A model generated the notes under the pieces. It had not been told where the DNA came from and searched no databases. It saw only the letters and a list, made by a program, of their open reading frames with translations. Below, in pieces: positions 1 to 11,504 of a stretch of 64,000 nucleotides of DNA. Both the position numbers and the translations under genes were made by a program. This DNA comes from Ectobius pallidus (Eukaryota; Arthropoda; Insecta; Blattodea; Ectobiidae): the NCBI GenBank assembly GCA_964059195.1, contig CAXKWD010000004.1:115585938-115649937 (forward strand), in the 5' to 3' direction. How positions within the stretch are numbered: the stretch's first letter is position 1; each line of letters starts with the position of its first letter.

Positions 1-2
1 TA

Positions 3-500
3 AATAGAAAAACAGACATTGAGATAAATGTTAAAGTACCTAAATTCCAAATGATATGCGGAACGATTCATAAAACCCTAAAAAATAAAACGAGGAAAAA
101 TACAAGATTAAAATTGTATAAAACAATGGCTGCCTCTGTGCTACTTTGTGGATGCGAAATCTGGGTAATGACAAAATGAAAGAAAGGAGAATAATACAGG
201 CTGCAGAGACGAACTTTCTCACAAGAACCAAAGGTTGTACGAAATTATACAGAATTACGTAATGGAGAATAAGGACAGAATTAAGTAAGTATTCCGTAAT
301 GATAAAATCAAAGGTCATCAAGAAAAGTGGTAGCAAAACCTGGAAAGAATGGAACAAACTAGATTACCAAAAGCAGCATATGATTATAAACCAAAGGGTA
401 AAAGGAATTTATGAAGACCTATGAGAAGATGGAAGGAGCATCTGTGATGGCGGAACAGGCAATTTGTCTAATCTATGAAGTGGAGAAGAAGAAAAAAGAA
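3..500 (+). pseudogene. LINE ORF2 C-terminal remnant
   Basis: Translating from base 3, the frame is open to about base 176 and reads FQMICGTIHKTLKNKTRKN, then a stretch ending LLCGCEIWVMTK before a TGA stop. Further in-family residues continue in other frames up to about base 500, so the copy carries frameshifts and stops. Known of the family: this resembles the region downstream of the reverse-transcriptase domain in insect non-LTR retrotransposons, where a similar ICG-IRRTLKNKTRK ... GSETWVMTK pattern is common. The fragment starts at the window edge, so the upstream RT domain may lie outside. A lysine-rich tail (EVEKKKKEDD) sits near the 3' end. It is a dead copy. Confidence 0.75.
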
Positions 501-2954
501 GATGATGCCCGAGTATGTGGCATTAATAGGATCCGACATGATGTAATAGTGAACTCAATGACTCTATTCAATTATATCGAGTACATCATGGACTCAGTAC
601 CCATTTTTCTCCACACTCCAGAGCATGGGTAGGCATTTTGATACTCCACTTTCAGGGTACTGACCATATTATTCTTCTATGGTTATATTCCTGTTGTTCT
701 TAGTGTATTTCTTCTAAGAAAAAATTTAAACTCAGGCATTCAGTCATTGAGTTTATGAACAGAGTATAGCGAATTGTGATAACTCTTAAATAAGAAGTTT
801 ACCTGTTTTCTTTTGTGCGGTTTCTACCGGTAGAATAAAATTGTGTGAATAAAAATAAAAAATCATTGTATTCTGAATTGTAAGCAAGAGATTAAGCAGA
901 AGGATCTTACTTCTTTCTCATATTATACACTTCTTAACATTGGGAAAGAATCAAATATTTTATTTATTTATCCATTTATTATTATTATTATTATTATTAC
1001 AACTAGCGCCATTATTATTATTATTATTATTATTACAATTATCAAAACGTTTATGAAATCTGAAAACTCGTTACAATTGACATGTAATTTTAGAGTAGAA
1101 CACAATAATCGAGTACTTATTGTAATCAAGGTGCGAATTAATGGGGTATTGTCCACCCTAGAGACTGTGTTGTCTCCTGGTAAAGAAGTGTAAGTTTTGC
1201 CCCTACCACGGGAAAGTTTAACCCTCCTCTAAATATCAAATTGTTTTCATACATCTTATAATTATGACATTTATTTCCAAAGCTAGCTGTGACCACTGCC
1301 AACAATACACTGTTGTCATGAGAACTGTACATGGAATGTGATTTGGATTTGATAATTCTGTGTAAAAAGGTATTATGATCCTCAGAAACATTTAATTTTT
1401 GGCATTTAAAATATTTTTTTTCAAAATCCTTTCTTATTGTGTTCTAAAATTATGAAACGAAGGTACTGTCAAAGTTCCAAGTCTCTACCTATTATAATTT
1501 AGGTTTTACGTTGATTCTTTGTTAGTCAGTCAATCATTTATTCATTCATTCATTAAGTCGTTCAGGACAAAACCATATATATGGGTGTGGGTGTGTGTGC
1601 ATTACGTACATATACAGTATATCTAAGATACATTTACATACATTACAAGAAATGTATTTTTTATTTAGTGTTATCTGTTGGTAGTTTTAAGAATGGCTTA
1701 CAATAATTTAAGATTCAAGGCTAGTAGTAGCCCTTTGGAAAATGTCGAGCAGAGAGTTGAGGCTGTCCTCTGTCTCCAACTTTAGCTAATATGATTACGT
1801 AATTACGGTTATAGAACAGTGACAAATGCAGTATTACTCCCGAAATAACTTTGAAATGTATATCTTTGAATACGTTGATCTTTTGCGGATTGTACAATAA
1901 GGTTAAGGTGTTAATATCTTAAAGTTTTCGCAGAATGGCATCGACGCACTGCCAAATCACTCTTTCGGTGGCAATGACCGGTCTTTCAAAGTCTGAAAAC
2001 AAACACACTGTGTACTGATGTTGCCAAGTTTCGTGTATCACATACTCCACTTACTGTATGTGTTTAGTTTGCACGAAAACTATCAACTTTATATTTACAC
2101 AACTTTTAATTTAGGCCTGTGATCGTCGTCAGTGGGATTTTGTACTGCAAGAGTTATTATACGTGGTTCTAAATTACAGACAAGGGACTGTCGAATTTTC
2201 GCATACATAGACCTAAATGCCAAGGACCTAGGACGGGATTGAAACATTGAGCTTGGGAACAGAAAGTCAATGCCTTTACAGCCTGTTCCCACAACGACTT
2301 CTAACTTCGATTACATTCAAGTATTTTCACAGGTAATATTTTATTGATAAATCCACAATCATTCGCTGCTCGAGAATTTATGTTGAGAGAATCCGGAGAG
2401 TTTCATTATGACTATTTAGCTAATATTCACAGAATTAACCATGAAACGAATAATTAACACCACAAAAATGAACAAAACACATCGCTACTTGTCGTTTTAA
2501 GCAATCTATATAATTGTGATGGTCGCGCTTCATGCGGTTATTACCTTGTTTTATAATGTTACTAATAATTATATCTAGGTTATTGATATTGGATTTATTA
2601 TTACACATGATTATAATGCTTCATCACACATAAACATATACATGTTTTTATGACGTTCCTTTTATCGATAAATGCTTATATGTTGCTTATAAACAAGTCG
2701 TTGTGTTCACTTATTGTTTTGATCAAAGAAACAAAAGGCATGTATATGCTTCAATGTTTAGTCTTTACAATTTTACAAAAAAGCACGTTCACGTAGGTGC
2801 GATAAAATGAAAGGGATAAGAATAAAACTATAAAATTGTGACTATATGCACTAGTAATTGGTAGAAATAATACATATTCTTATGCTGGATCGGTCACTGA
2901 GTCATAAACTAAATTGTCATTATACGGAAGTAATGATTATTAATATGATGTTTA
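501..2954. other. No gene seen; AT-rich DNA with simple repeats
   Basis: No ORF here resembles a known protein, and no RNA gene was found. The stretch holds an ATT microsatellite near 1 kb and otherwise AT-rich DNA with multiple stops in every frame. The 65-codon frame on the minus strand at 2095-2292 is not recognised. Confidence 0.5.
977..1034. repeat. (ATT)n microsatellite, interrupted
   Basis: Two ATT runs of about 20-24 bp are separated by ACAACTAGCGCC. The isoleucine run in the minus-strand frame over it is a by-product of the repeat. Confidence 0.9.
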
Positions 2955-3690
2955 TGGAATTATTAAGTGCTAGCATGGTACTTTATGAAATTGTGTGGGG
3001 GACGGGAAAATGTCTGTCCGTCTGTCTGTCTGTCTGTCCGTCCGCCAGTGCGTCTGAACGGGCAATAACTCAAACACGCTCTAACGGATTTTCATGAAAC
3101 TTGGTATACCCATTCATAATGTCCATGGGAAGAAGCCTATTGGTATTGGACAAAATTGGTTGATCGGTACCGGCGTAATGCCCGGTACCTAGCGAATATT
3201 TTATGGTAATATATTAGAAAGACGCGATAACTCAAATACGCCTTATCGGATTTTCATGAAACTTGGTGTGCGCATTTATAATGTCCATGGGAAGAAGTTT
3301 ATTGATATTGGACCAAATCGGTTGACTGACACCGGATTAATTCCCAATGTAATGTTTATTTAATGATAATATATTAGAAAGAATTTGTCAAATGCAAATC
3401 AGTTCTCATTATACTAGCCTATATTGTTTTACACTGCTCATATACGCCTCTGGAAGTTGCAATACAGTTAGCTGTGACAAATAACACTACCCACATATTC
3501 CTTCACATATGCTTATCAAACTTTAGACCTTTGTACTTCCGTAAGCCCTGCTTAATGAATCGATCTGGAGCTTAACTCAGAGATATATTACGAAAATAAC
3601 TTATTTTCCGCATTGCAATTATCACTGAAACAAAAGCATTCTGGCACTTTGTTATATCAGTTTACCTGATTTTATTTTAGTTGATGCTGT
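2955..3690 (+). repeat. Dispersed repeat family, copy A (2 internal units)
   Basis: This copy begins with GTGGGGGACGGGAAAATGTC followed by a GTCT/GTCC run. Two ~160-bp internal units start near 3056 and 3218, each holding ATAACTCAAA, CGGATTTTCATGAAACTTGG and ATAATGTCCATGG. A 3' portion contains AGCCCTGCTTAATGAATCGA and ends near TTTACCTGATTTTATTTTAG. The same order of blocks occurs at 61455-62490, which has three internal units. It appears non-coding. Superfamily unknown. Confidence 0.8.
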
Positions 3691-4391
3691 TTAATAAATT
3701 TCATTTTATTTTAAATAGCACAGTAATCCTTCTGACCACTTCTCCTCTGTTTAAAATGAAGAAACGCTACATTAAGTTTCGTATTAACAGGACCAAACAT
3801 TACAGATCTTCTCTATTTTATTTGGATAAGTCTACAAGCCCCAGATTCCAGATGACGATAAAAAAGAAAAAAAACGCAATGTGAAAAAGAATTAGAGCTG
3901 TTTGGCTGACGAGAAAACAGGCTTCGTTAAGCACGCACTGGACAAAGCGATCAGAAAATGTACCTGACATGTAATTAAAATGCCAGGTAGCATCGGATGA
4001 TTGGAAAAGAAGAAAGTAATCAGTTCCTTGTGTTAGAACAAAATCTGCTGATGCTTTAGTAAATCAGGGGGATGAGAAACGTGCTTCATTTGCAAATATG
4101 ATGTGGATGTAGGAGAAAGGCATCTTCCTGATATTTTGTGAAATAAACCTGACATTCTGCAATTCCAAAAATACTGTAAGTGAGTAACACGATTGATACT
4201 TAACGAGAATGTTCTTTGGAAAATTTAACAATATTGAGTGAGGTGGCTTAGAAGGTAACATCATATATTAACCTTCGGGAGTTCGAGATATTTTCTTTCA
4301 TAGAGAATAAATAATAGAAGTACATGACGTATTGACATTAACTCATCATAGCTTATTACTTCTAAAGTAAAAATTACTTTTTTGACTATGT
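3691..4391. other. No gene seen
   Basis: AT-rich DNA with two short unrecognised frames (67 and 66 codons). Nothing else is supported. Confidence 0.5.
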
Positions 4392-4403
4392 AATAAGTTC
4401 CTT

Positions 4404-4779
4404 GTCGGAGGTAGCGTGTCCGCCTCTAGATCCGCAGGGCGCGGGATCAAACCCGGCCGCGGTCACTGGATTTTTCAGGACGTAAAAATCCTGGGCACGG
4501 AGTCCTCCGGGAGGGACTTTAAGCTGGGGGTCCCGTGTCGTAGATTTACGGCATGTAAAAGAACTCCAAGCCTAAATTAGAGCCTCTGGACAACATTTCT
4601 CGGCCCTTTCACGTTCCAAGAAATACTTAGTTTCCAGAGGGGTGTTGCGAGGCGATGGGCTTACCACCTATCCCTCTACCCTCTCTCGGAAAATAAGCAT
4701 ATCAAAATTAGTATAGGTAATGAAACCTCCATTGGAGGCCCCTTCGCCCCACCTGGGGATCATAGGGTAACAGATACAG
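4404..4779 (+). mobile_element. tRNA-derived SINE with 12-bp TSD
   Basis: The 376-bp insertion is flanked by identical 12-bp copies of AATAAGTTCCTT at 4392-4403 and 4780-4791. The head looks tRNA-like: GGTAGCGTGTCCGCCTCTAG followed by GCGGGATCAAACCCGGCCGC, a box-B-like element (GGATCAAACC). The body is GC-richer than the flanks. The TSD and tRNA-like head support a SINE mobilised by a LINE. The box A match is weak. Confidence 0.8.
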
Positions 4780-4791
4780 AATAAGTTCCTT

Positions 4792-7700
4792 AATAGGGAG
4801 CGAATGTCTAGATAAGTATCATACACGCTTTAACTACGTACTATTTAAGAAGCATTCTAAAACACAGCTCTAGTCTTGGTATCAGATTTAAAAATGCTAT
4901 TGTCAAAAATAAACCTGAATCAATGAATTTGAAAAATAACAAATTGAAGAAAATACGTAAGTTTATTATGCAGATATTTATTTTTTAAGTTTCTTCATTT
5001 TTAAATATTTCCTCATGCATGTGTTCATTCGGGTGTTGTCTTGACGAAAAAAGTGGAAAATTTGTAAATTGTAATTGAATTGTATTGAATAAAACTTAAA
5101 TAAAACTAAAAACATATAGAAATGCTTCTGTCTTTGATTTAGATTTTACGTCCAACCATTGGTTTACTAATGAATGGCTTATTCAGATATTTCTGTAGGA
5201 AGTTAGTTTCACTAAGTGTGCTCAAGTTATAACAGAAGTAAAATAATTGTGTAGTTACGACTGCGCCACTCTGTATAGGCCTATATACAAAGCTTAGTGC
5301 AAATGTACATGCATACATAGACGTTCATAAACGTTCGCAATATTATTCTATATTGTGAAAGTGAATAAGAAGGAAAGTTTTAAAAAAGTATTGCTTATGT
5401 TATTTCGATTAGCTTTAATAATTTCATGATTCATTTCCAAGGAAGGTATATTAGCACACCTACACTGAATTCTATGTTGTCATAACGGGTTTATATAAGC
5501 AGAATGTATAATGCTGAAGTAGGCATCTGCGTGGTATGATTCTGCACGTGCTAATGGGTAGCATTATCTTCTGCAACCTCGTGACCTATAATTAGCTGTG
5601 ATATGCAATTAGCCATTAATTATACAACATCTAGCGCTTTATATGTTCACGATGTTAACACAGGCTCTCCGTAAAGTTAATGAACGTGTGCAAGTTCTTG
5701 CAACGATAAACTATCTCTTGAATAAACTGAAGATACAACTACTGTTATTTTGTATGCATTTTGTTGTTCTGTCACCTTGACCTTTACAGGCAATGTCAAT
5801 TTCTAAGAGCTGCTGTGATGCAAACTTTAAGATACTGAATATCTATAAAAATATAACAGTAGTCTGATCTCAGAAGAGTAGTCGTTCGTGTTCGGCAGGT
5901 GAGATCAGTAATTACAGCTTTTAGTAATAAGAAAGAATACGCCTATACGCGGAACACACATGTAAAAACACGTTTACACTTTAAGCAATCATAAATGGTT
6001 GGTTATTTTAGAATAAATTCGTGTTAAGGCCAGGTGATGTGTATCTTTGCGGCAAAGCGACAACTCCTCTTGCGCGTTCATCGCAGGGTCTTTACAAGGT
6101 GATGCTCTATCTAGTTGACCAACGCCGAAAACAATAGTCTACTAACTGACGGATCATTTAGCACCACCTGAGACTCAAAACAATTATGTCTGTCTCCGGG
6201 TTATATGGTCCTGCTACTCTCACGAAATTTAGGAGGAGGATAGACTTACGTGAAGCTATCTCTCTTCTGGAGTGACTTAAATGTCCTGGGTACCATCCCT
6301 GATAAGGTGGTAGGATACACCAGTCTGCCCGATCCTACTAGTGATAAAATTGGAGGGTTTCAGAGAGAAATCCGGATACAATGTTGTCTCCCTTCTGGTT
6401 ACGAGATATAGCCGACAGGGAGAAGTATTCCCATATCATTGAGGTAGAACACTAAGAATGCCACATCAGGAAGGCAGTAATTCCACATCCATCATGATCT
6501 GAATTCTAGGCCCAAGATCTGATATCAAGTTTTGGTGTCAGAGGAGGTCTTTCCTAGGCAATATCTATTCTTCTATTATAAAATAAATATCCATCAACGA
6601 TTTTTCCGATTTAATGTTCACTCTAGATTTAACTCAGGTTAACTGTTTTTGTAAACTACAATTTAATTTTACAGCGTTTTAACTCTTTGAAAGCTAGATT
6701 AAACTCCATATTCTATCCGCGCGAAGCCGTGACAGTAATTCTTACTGACAACTTGGAGCTGAGAGCCCGTGAAACTATTCATTCAGCAAAGAAAATCGAG
6801 CCACTTTATTTGAAGAGCTGCTCACCTCCTCTGCTAATGACTCTCTCATAAATTGAATAGATAAAGTATCTCGCGTTTGGCATAATGTGAAGCGAAGTTG
6901 AAACTGTGAGTAGATTGTTCTCTCGTGAAATAGTAACGTGTCACCTGTATTTTCAAGATAGAATTCGTTGTTTAATCAACTTGATTAAAATAGTAATTTT
7001 ATAGACGTGCTTTATAATATTGATTTAAGAATTAACTCAAGTAAACCAGGAATTCTCTTAGAGTTTAATATTAAAATGTATGGAAATTATTTTGTGTTCG
7101 TTATACATGGTGTCAATAAATCCCACACATACCAAGTCTATACCAGACTTGCTCCAGTAAACATGTCGATTGTATGTGCACATTGTGAATTGTGAGCAAC
7201 ACGATTTCTTTTGAAGTTACATTCGTTCAGAATTCATTTTATTTTAAATACATGTTGTTGACTGTGCAGTATGAATTCTGTTTCCAAGTCTTATTATGAA
7301 AGAAAACACTACAACAAACAGAGTTTTCAAGCATACTTCATAAATGGTTAATAATAAATCTCTTTATACTCTTTGAGTTTTTAAACTTTCAAACTTAAAA
7401 TTTTCTTTGTATACAGTCAAATGCTTGTATAATAACAGTAAAATAAAAATTTGGTATGTCGTGAATCCAGCCTATAATGACATTTATTAAAATAAGAATA
7501 TGATTATGGAAAAGGCGAAACTGTGGTTTCTTAATTTCATACGAGTATTTAAATTACCATTATAAGCAAGTTCCTACGACTTTCTTGTTCAACCATAATT
7601 AAATGTTTAAGTTTCGTGATTTTAGAATCATCAAACAAACTAAAACGGCTGACCTCGGAAATCAGCTGCTAGTAAGTTCTCATAGTCTTTGTCTCCTGCG

Positions 7701-9277
7701 TTAGATGACAGCTGATGGCGTGTGGTCAGATCGAAGTTTTTTCTTGGCCGTTTTCTTGAAACGAACGGATTTTTACAACACGAAATAACTCAATTTTGTA
7801 TAATACATTATTAAAATTAACATAAAAAATTGATTTTATTTTAAATACAGGTTGTTTACTATGCACTTTCATTTACTGCTCTCTAGATTCCAAGATCGTT
7901 CCTTATTTGTTAATAATCGATATCACACCTGTGTTGTAATGAAAATGTGTACTTTAATGGATGTCATTAAGATAATGTTAGGTCTCATATAATAAGCGTA
8001 TTATAGCATAGCCGAACAAAAATAAACATTTAATTTTAAGAGTTGATGAAGATAATAAATAGTCTTATTTTAGGAATGAAATAATGGCACGATATAAGTG
8101 TATTAGAATGGTATTGAAAGAGGTAAACAGTGAGGTTAGCGCTTTCATTAAGTATGGACAAACTAATGTGCTCGATTAATGTAGTCTACAGTGCTATGCA
8201 GGTGTCAATCATTTTGAAATAACTTCGTTACGGCAGGCTTTTGAAATGAGGCAAAAAGAGATTTAGTTGTGTGCGGATTATTCACATGGCTGGGGAGCAG
8301 GTAATTTGTGCCAGGAGACTCTCATTAGCGAAATCCCTCGCCGTCATACACGCATGCGCTCATTACGGCTCACCGATTAAACTGACGGCGGCGCTATGTA
8401 AAAAAAACAAACCACTGTCACCACGTTTCCATTCCCAATCATATCCACCTTTGGTTCAGTTATTTCATTCCGTATTTTTGTAATTCTCGTTTATTTTATA
8501 CCTGTAATTAATTATAAATTTTGTTTAGACTTTGCAACTGCGCTTGTTTCAAAACTGCGATGTTCACACGATAATGAGTTGAAGATAAATTAATTCAGAG
8601 TGTGGAAATATATAATTAATTAACCGCACTCTACAGCCGGCATTATTATTTTGTTTGTACTGAATTAAATTATTGCCACGTAAGCTAATGCATATAAACA
8701 TATCATTTATTTATTTATTGAAATCACTTTCAAACGGAACATAACCAGTAACAGGAGGTGTAAAAACTTTATAGTTGCACGATAAAAACTTGCATGAAAA
8801 AAAATATGTGTAAAACAATAAAAACTTATTTCATATTCCTGTCATGAAGTAAGCGGCTGCATTGGAGGATTACCCATTCAGTTCACCCAACCTCATTATT
8901 TGCGATGCATGACTCAAATTTGTGAATATAATAGATTTCAAGTACCCTTAAGATCATTTAGCTCAAGCACCAACCTGCTAGTGGAAAGTTAAGAGCCAAG
9001 AAATATAATTCAGTTAGAGCCGTCTATCAGTGCATCGTCGATATATCCAGTCGAAATTGATGCCATTTCTTTAATACACAGTATTATCACACTTTAAGTA
9101 CAGTTTCTTTTTATTTCCGTAGTTTAACAATTCAATAGGTCGTGCTCGCAAAAATGTACGCTAATTTGGAAATATATGAAGACCCATTGAAAAACCAATG
9201 AATGTCACATTTTCATATTTTAAAGTTTGAAAAGCTAGATATTACCCTTGTCTTGACACATATAAACATAACATTTA
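4792..9277. other. No gene seen; one promoter-like site and one GC-richer island
   Basis: AT-rich DNA without a recognisable coding exon. Within it, 5844-5898 resembles a core promoter with a short first exon (separate entry), and about 6010-6560 is distinctly GC-richer than its surroundings but of unknown nature. Frames at 7007-7195 and 8271-8483 are short and unrecognised. Confidence 0.5.
5844..5898 (+). promoter_or_regulatory. Candidate TATA/Inr core promoter plus splice donor
   Basis: TATAAAA at 5844-5850 is followed about 28 bp later by an initiator-like TCTCAGAAG, then AGTCGTTCGTG and a strong splice-donor match GGCAG|GTGAGAT with the cut after 5898. Arthropod TATA genes often have this spacing and a very short first exon. 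No second exon was identified, so this could be chance. Confidence 0.25.
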
Positions 9278-9291
9278 CTGTGAGAAATTTG
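9278..9291. repeat. Left TSD of palindromic tRNA element A
   Basis: CTGTGAGAAATTTG at 9278-9291 is repeated exactly at 10560-10573 on the other side of the tRNA-bearing block. The first CTGT may belong to the element, so the duplication is 10-14 bp. Confidence 0.8.
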
Positions 9292-9314
9292 AGAATATTA
9301 TAGGAGAAAAATTC

Positions 9315-9387
9315 CTCCGGCACTGGGACTTGAACCCAGGACCTTTGGCTATTCGCGCCAATGCTCTACCAACTGAGCTAAGCCGGA
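9315..9387 (-). tRNA. tRNA-like gene, anticodon GAA (Phe by code), copy 1
   Basis: This 73-nt cloverleaf starts TCCGGCT and ends TGCCGGA plus G73. Its D arm is GCTC/GAGC, anticodon stem TTGGC/GCCAA, loop GCGAATA, T arm CTGGG/CCCAG. Box A (TAGCTCAGTTG) and box B (GGTTCAAGTCC) are near consensus, and a T5 terminator follows. Odd points are C instead of the near-universal U at position 33, a T7:T66 mismatch and discriminator G. It does not look like ordinary eukaryotic tRNA-Phe, so it is probably a mobile-element tRNA domain rather than a host decoding tRNA. Confidence 0.7.
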
Positions 9388-9628
9388 GCTCAATTCACAG
9401 CGCCAGATGGAACTTCTCTCCTATGACTGAATGCCCTAATGGTCTACCTCACAGACAGACAAGTTATGTCATATGCAGTACCGTGAGGCACACTAAGTAG
9501 TGATTTTTGTGACCGGGCTCCCACTGTTATTGTACAGTTAACATTCAAGACAGATATATAAGCATTCATGAGCCACAGATTATTGTCTCTGTTGGACACT
9601 ACATGAGAATATTATAGGAGAAAAATTC

Positions 9629-9701
9629 CTCCGGCACTGGGACTTGAACCCAGGACCTTTGGCTATTCGCGCCAATGCTCTACCAACTGAGCTAAGCCGG
9701 A
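9629..9701 (-). tRNA. tRNA-like gene, anticodon GAA, copy 2
   Basis: Identical in sequence to the copy 314 bp upstream, with the same intact box A, box B and T5 terminator and the same C33 oddity. It belongs to the second minus-oriented unit of insertion A. Confidence 0.7.
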
Positions 9702-10097
9702 GCTCAATTCACAGCGCCAGATGGAACTTCTCTCCTATGACTGAATGCCCTAATGGTCTACCTCACAGACAGACAAGTTATGTCATATGCAGTACCGTGA
9801 GGCACACTAAGTAGTGATTTTTGTGACCGGGCTCCCACTGTTATTGTATAGTTAACATTCAAGACAGATATATAAGCATTCATGAGCCACAGATTATTGT
9901 CTCTGTTGGACACTACATGAGAATATTATAGGAGAAAAATTCCTCCGGCACTGGGACTTGAACCCAGCCCGGTCACAAAAATCACTACTTAGTGTGCCTC
10001 ACGGTACTGCATATGACATAACTTGTCTGTCTGTGAGGTAGCCCATTAGGGCATTCAGTCATAGGAGAGAAGTTCCATCTGGCGCTGTGAATTGAGC

Positions 10098-10170
10098 TCC
10101 GGCTTAGCTCAGTTGGTAGAGCATTGGCGCGAATAGCCAAAGGTCCTGGGTTCAAGTCCCAGTGCCGGAG
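10098..10170 (+). tRNA. tRNA-like gene, anticodon GAA, copy 3
   Basis: The plus-strand counterpart of copies 1 and 2, with the full 73-nt cloverleaf. It is followed by GAATTTTTCTCC, a pol III-type T5 stop. First plus-oriented unit of insertion A. Confidence 0.7.
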
Positions 10171-10411
10171 GAATTTTTCTCCTATAATATTCTCATGTAG
10201 TGTCCAACAGAGACAATAATCTGTGGCTCATGAATGCTTATATATCTGTCTTGAATGTTAACTGTACAATAACAGTGGGAGCCCGGTCACAAAAATCACT
10301 ACTTAGTGTGCCTCACGGTACTGCATATGACATAACTTGTCTGTCTGTGAGGTAGACCATCAGGGCATTCAGTCATAGGAGAGAAGTTCCATCTGGCGCT
10401 GTGAATTGAGC

Positions 10412-10484
10412 TCCGGCTTAGCTCAGTTGGTAGAGCATTGGCGCGAATAGCCAAAGGTCCTGGGTTCAAGTCCCAGTGCCGGAG
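10412..10484 (+). tRNA. tRNA-like gene, anticodon GAA, copy 4
   Basis: Identical to copy 3 and exactly 314 bp downstream of it. Box A, box B and the T5 terminator are intact. Confidence 0.7.
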
Positions 10485-10559
10485 GAATTTTTCTCCTATA
10501 ATATTCTCATGTAGTGTCCAACAGAGACAATAATCTGTGGCTCATGAATGCTTATATAT

Positions 10560-10573
10560 CTGTGAGAAATTTG
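10560..10573. repeat. Right TSD of palindromic tRNA element A
   Basis: Exact copy of the 14-mer at 9278-9291, directly after the element end CTTATATAT. Confidence 0.8.
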
Positions 10574-11170
10574 TTAATGTTCGGATAGTATACCTAGAAT
10601 GCCTCATGGATTTCTGATCAACAATGGAGAAAAGACAACATAAACATTAAATGCGTAGACATCAGCGGGAATATTGATGAAACTGTATCGAGTTTTTAAT
10701 TCTGAAGGACACTTTGAAGCAATTAGATTTCAAATAGAAACAAATTTGAATGTCTGGACATACAGCACTTTATTACCTAGGTACAACTTCATGTTACTGT
10801 GCATATCTAATGTATTTATTCCAGGGTGTGTGTTATCATAGCATGCATTTTGGTATTTAGATTTACAAGTTGTTTTCAAATAAATCAGTCTCAATTTAAA
10901 ATAAAAAAATGGAACATCTAACAAATTTATAATCAAGTAACACCACTCCTAAGTATTAGATTTCATTTCTTAAGAGAGAAAAGTAGAATGCACAATAGTC
11001 GTTTATTCGTCAAAAATTTGAGCTCTCCTCGGCCTTCCATCTATCATTTATCCTAATATTGCTCAATGCGAATACACGTTATCAATGAAAATGTATACAC
11101 AAAAAGCAGATGGCTTTAAAATTTAAAATCAGAAAAATGGGAACTTCGTTATTATTCTCCCATATCTTCA
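10574..11170. other. No gene seen
   Basis: AT-rich. A 68-codon minus frame (10730-10936) has no recognisable features. Confidence 0.5.
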
Positions 11171-11172
11171 TA

Positions 11173-11504
11173 TGAGGGGGTTAAAGCCAAAGTGGTGTAA
11201 GTAATGTTTTATGCATTTAGAGAAACAGAAGGTTTTGTTAGATGTATTGTAATAATCTCTCCTAATATTGTCCTCCCACCTACGTACATATATCATATAC
11301 ATATATAGTGTATGAACATAATAATAATAATAATGTTTATTAGCCAATGTCCATACAGGTGAGGCATCGTCAATATACGTAATAACAGTTCTTATAAGAC
11401 CAACACGAGTCTTCCTGCTGACATATCTATACCACAACATTTCAATACTTACGTTAAAAAATTTTAAAACATGACTTAACACCACTTTGGCTTTAACGCC
11501 CTCA
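11173..11504. mobile_element. MITE with TGAGGG terminal inverted repeats, TA TSD
   Basis: The ends are inverted: TGAGGGGGTTAAAGCCAAAG on the left and CTTTGGCTTTAACGCCCTCA on the right, with the TIR match extending through GTGGTGTAAG. TA dinucleotides flank both ends (11171-11172 and 11505-11506), as in the Tc1/mariner superfamily. The interior holds an (AAT)n run and the 105-codon minus frame at 11168-11485, which overlaps the element and is not a gene. The TIR start resembles the element at 51821-52079. Confidence 0.75.

Larger units (their letters stand above)
9292..10559. mobile_element. Palindromic tRNA-bearing element, insertion A
   Basis: The left half holds two minus-oriented units of 314 bp and a truncated third. 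At about 9966 the sequence flips, and the right half holds two plus-oriented 314-bp units. Each unit comprises ~220 bp of non-coding DNA, one tRNA gene, and a ~30-bp tail with a T5 run and CTCCTATAATATTCT. The third minus unit breaks inside its tRNA after ACTTGAACCCAG and joins CCCGGTCACAAAAA of an inverted unit. A 10-14 bp TSD surrounds the whole block, and its two end sequences match those of insertion B at 55547-56467. Units are near-identical, so the element is young. No protein is encoded, so it would need factors from elsewhere. Confidence 0.75.

Noticed and set aside
9315..10484. Ordinary host tRNA-Phe gene cluster
   Set aside because: C33, an unusual acceptor stem, TSDs around the block and dispersed copies fit a mobile element better.
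9292..10559. CRISPR-like array of spaced repeats
   Set aside because: Units are 314 bp with tRNA genes and an inversion, in a eukaryotic repeat context.
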